Assembly: GCF_036186745.1 (NCBI RefSeq)
Contig: NZ_CP108086.1
Span: 1,240,001-1,304,000 of the forward strand
Source of the DNA: Microbispora hainanensis
GTDB lineage: Bacteria; Actinomycetota; Actinomycetes; Streptosporangiales; Streptosporangiaceae
Direction of reading: 5' to 3'
Length of the DNA: 64,000 nt
Shown here in pieces: positions 61,780 to 64,000 of the stretch. The first letter of the stretch is position 1. Every line of letters begins with the position of its first letter. The notes under the pieces were generated by a model, which was not told the DNA's origin, ran no database searches, and was given only the letters and a program-made list of their open reading frames with translations. The position numbers were made by a program, and so were the translations under genes.

Positions 61780-62541
61780 CGTGACGTGATTCTCCCTTCC
61801 GCCAGCAGATGATGCTGGCTTCAGGGCCTCCACGAAAGTCGGAGTGGTTCAGATCGTCGCCTGCGCTGGATCGGGCAAGACTCAGGTCATCTCTCAGCGG
61901 ATCACGGAGATCCTCCGCAGGCCCGAGGTTCGCCCTCGCAATGTGGTGGCGTTCACGTTCACCAACAAGGCCGCGGCTGAGCTTCAGGAACGGGTCAGCC
62001 TCCTCGTTCAGAAGGAGCTCGGCGAGGTGACAGGGCTCGCCGAGATGTTCATCGGGACCATGCACGGCTACGCTCTTGACGCGCTCCAGCAGCACGTGCC
62101 GGAGACCTTCAAGTTCAACGTCCTGGACGAGATCCAGACGCGGCTGTTCATCGACCGCAACAGCAGCAAGAGCGGCCTGACAAAGACGTACGCCCGCGTG
62201 CAGGGCCGTCCCAAGGCACTGCAGCGCTACAAGGACTCCCGCCTCTATATGCAGGTGCTCAACATCCTGCGGGAGGACGACATCGACGAGGAACTGCTCC
62301 CCGAGGAGCTGGTCGAGAACCGGGACGCCTACCGAGCGCTGCTCTTTGAGCACAACTACTTCGACTTCACTGACCAGCTCAAGACGATCGTCGATCTGCT
62401 CGAGTGCGACGAGGACGACCCGATTGCCGGCGCGCTGGTTCGCCATGTCCGCGAGCACGTCCACTACCTGGTGGTCGACGAGTACCAGGACACCAACCCG
62501 ATCCAGGAGAAGCTGATCCGCGGTCTGACCCGGTGGGGGGC

Positions 62542-62572
<31 letters not shown>

Positions 62573-64000
62573 ACCATCTATCAGTGGCGGGGCAGCGCCG
62601 TTGCTGGGATCCTCGGTTTTGCCGACCGGTACCAGGGTGTGCGGACCGTCACCTTGGACGAGAACTTCCGCTCCAGCAGAGGCGTGGTCTCGCTCGGTCA
62701 GTCCATCGCCGAGCTGAACGCTGGTCAGCGGCTGTCGAAGAAGATGGTCGCCGCTGGGCACCAGCGCTTCGAGCGCGGGGACCTGCTGGCTCTCACATTC
62801 GACGACGCGGCGGCGGAGGCCCAGTGGATCTGCGATCGGATCGAGCGGATGCGCGGCCTGCCCTTTCACGATGCTCCAGGTACTGAGCCACGCGGCCTGT
62901 CTTGGTCCGACTTCGCCGTGCTGTTCCGTAGTGTGAGCAAGGACGCTGGGCCGCTGGTGGAGGAGCTCAAGCGGCGCGGCATTCCGTACCTCATCAAAGG
63001 GCTCAACCGGCTGTTCGAGGCGCCCGAGGTGCAGGCGTGCGTCAAGCTCTTCGAGTATCTCGTCGGCCAGACCGGGGGCCGAAACGCGGTGCCGGTAACC
63101 GAGCAGGACGTCCGGAATGCGTGGCTGAACGCAGAACTGGGTCTGGACGACACCGACCTGGACGCGGGCATCGCCATCCTGGACCGTGCCCGGGCACTCG
63201 ACCTCAGACGGCACCGCCGGCTCACCTTCACCCTCCAGCAGATCTACGTCGACTTCCTTACTGCCGTCCGGCTTCGCGAGGAACGGGTCCCCGGTGACCA
63301 GACCAAGGGCGAGCTGGCCTTCTACAACCTGGGCAAGTTCAGCAAGGTGATCACGGCCTTCGAGCAGATCAACTACAAGAGCAGGTTCCAGGACCTCTAC
63401 GAGCGGTTCGTCCAGTTCCTGACCTACCAGGCTCCCGACTACTACGCTGAGAGCGACGCCGACGTCGGTTACGCGACGCCGGACGCGGTCGTCATCTCGA
63501 CCGTCCACCAGGCCAAGGGCATGCAGTGGCCGGCCGTCTTCGTGCCCGCCATGCGCAAGAACCGTTTTCCTGGCAAGCGGCACGGCGGACTGAGCGCCTT
63601 CCACGTGATCCCGGAGAAGGCGGTCGCCGACGCTGACCGTTACCGGGGCACCGAGGCTGACGAGGTTCGGCTGTTCTACGTGGCGGTCACCCGTGCCCAG
63701 AAGTACCTGGCTGTCACCTTCTCGCCGGGTGAGTCGAGGCTGTACACCAAGGAGTCCGACTTCTTCACCTTCACCACCCGTAACCCATACGTGCTCACAG
63801 CCGAGGCGCCGTTGCCCGAGGAGCGAGTGATACCGCGGGCTAGGCACGAGACCCCCGAGGTCACGATGTCGTTCAGTGAGCTGAAGTATCTGTTCGAGTG
63901 CCCCTACCAGTTCAAGCTGCGCTTCCTGTACGGCTTCGACCACCCGATTCACGAAGAGCTCGGCTACGGCAAGTCTCTGCATGACACGCTCGCTGAGATC

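Larger units (their letters stand above)
60540..61851 (-). mobile_element. IS3-family insertion sequence (copy C)
   Basis: 1,312 bp, same ends as copies A and B, 3-bp target duplication GAT (60537-60539, 61852-61854). Inserted in the helicase gene just before its Walker A motif. Proteins are identical in sequence to those of copy B. Confidence 0.95.

Overview
The window is high-GC actinobacterial DNA. The chromosomal part carries actinobacterial hallmarks: a Pmt protein-O-mannosyltransferase divergent from rsmI, and a GlpR/SepX-type divisome gene in a galU-moeA-moaC-mog-rimJ block. Many GTG starts and secreted CBM2 and coiled-coil VanY proteins fit the same picture. The style suggests Streptosporangiales or Streptomyces relatives, but this is inference from gene content, not a placement.

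Bases 1-24,590 are chromosome. The order is: a membrane-protein tail, rsmI (-), pmt (+), a hypothetical gene with a low-complexity insert, a CBM2/FnIII secreted protein, a deletion scar fusing VOC and WYL gene stumps, an amidohydrolase, a TetR gene with its operator, an unpaired histidine kinase and a decayed patatin gene. Next is a 1.7-kb interval with an ECF sigma factor, bounded by two direct copies of a tRNA-Ala 3' end. The conserved block glpR, rimJ, mog, moaC, moeA/glp, galU (all -) follows, then 5-FCL ligase, a K+/H+-type antiporter with a probable CTG start, a 22-bp tandem repeat, fmdB, mtnP, a SAF-domain gene, vanY, an anchored hypothetical and tRNA-Arg(CCT).

From tRNA-Arg to the right edge lies an actinomycete integrative and conjugative element (AICE, pSAM2/SLP1 type), heavily shot through with insertion sequences. 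With the IS copies subtracted the native order is: relic integrase, hypothetical, int, xis, rep, small Zn-binding protein, a conserved small protein, a DUF2637-type membrane protein (spread type), FtsK-type tra, an SCO3933-type gene, a KorSA-like GntR gene, two small genes, an HTH/PLD-like + Nudix pair, a split hypothetical, an HD hydrolase, a tandem-GntR regulator, a hypothetical and a second HTH/PLD-like protein. The cargo is a restriction island: a Res-type helicase-nuclease, a beta-class N6-adenine methyltransferase and a UvrD-like helicase with a nuclease-like tail that runs off the window.

Twelve IS copies were resolved, nine with exact target duplications: IS256 x2, IS1634 x2, IS110, IS3 x4 (three of one kind, one of another), IS21, IS630 and ISAs1. 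They nest up to three deep (IS3 > IS21 > IS3). They interrupt int, one hypothetical gene, the last codons of the methyltransferase, and the helicase twice. In every one of these cases the host reading frame can be rejoined by hand.

Three observations stand out. The IS1634 copies have target duplications of 567 bp and 19 bp, the long variable-length duplication known for IS1634 of Mycoplasma. A 14-bp operator ACGTCYnnGGACGT lies upstream of three genes of the HTH/PLD-Nudix-HD module, next to a protein made of two GntR DNA-binding domains, which suggests a self-contained regulon. The restriction island can be reconstructed as a three-gene res-mod-helicase system.
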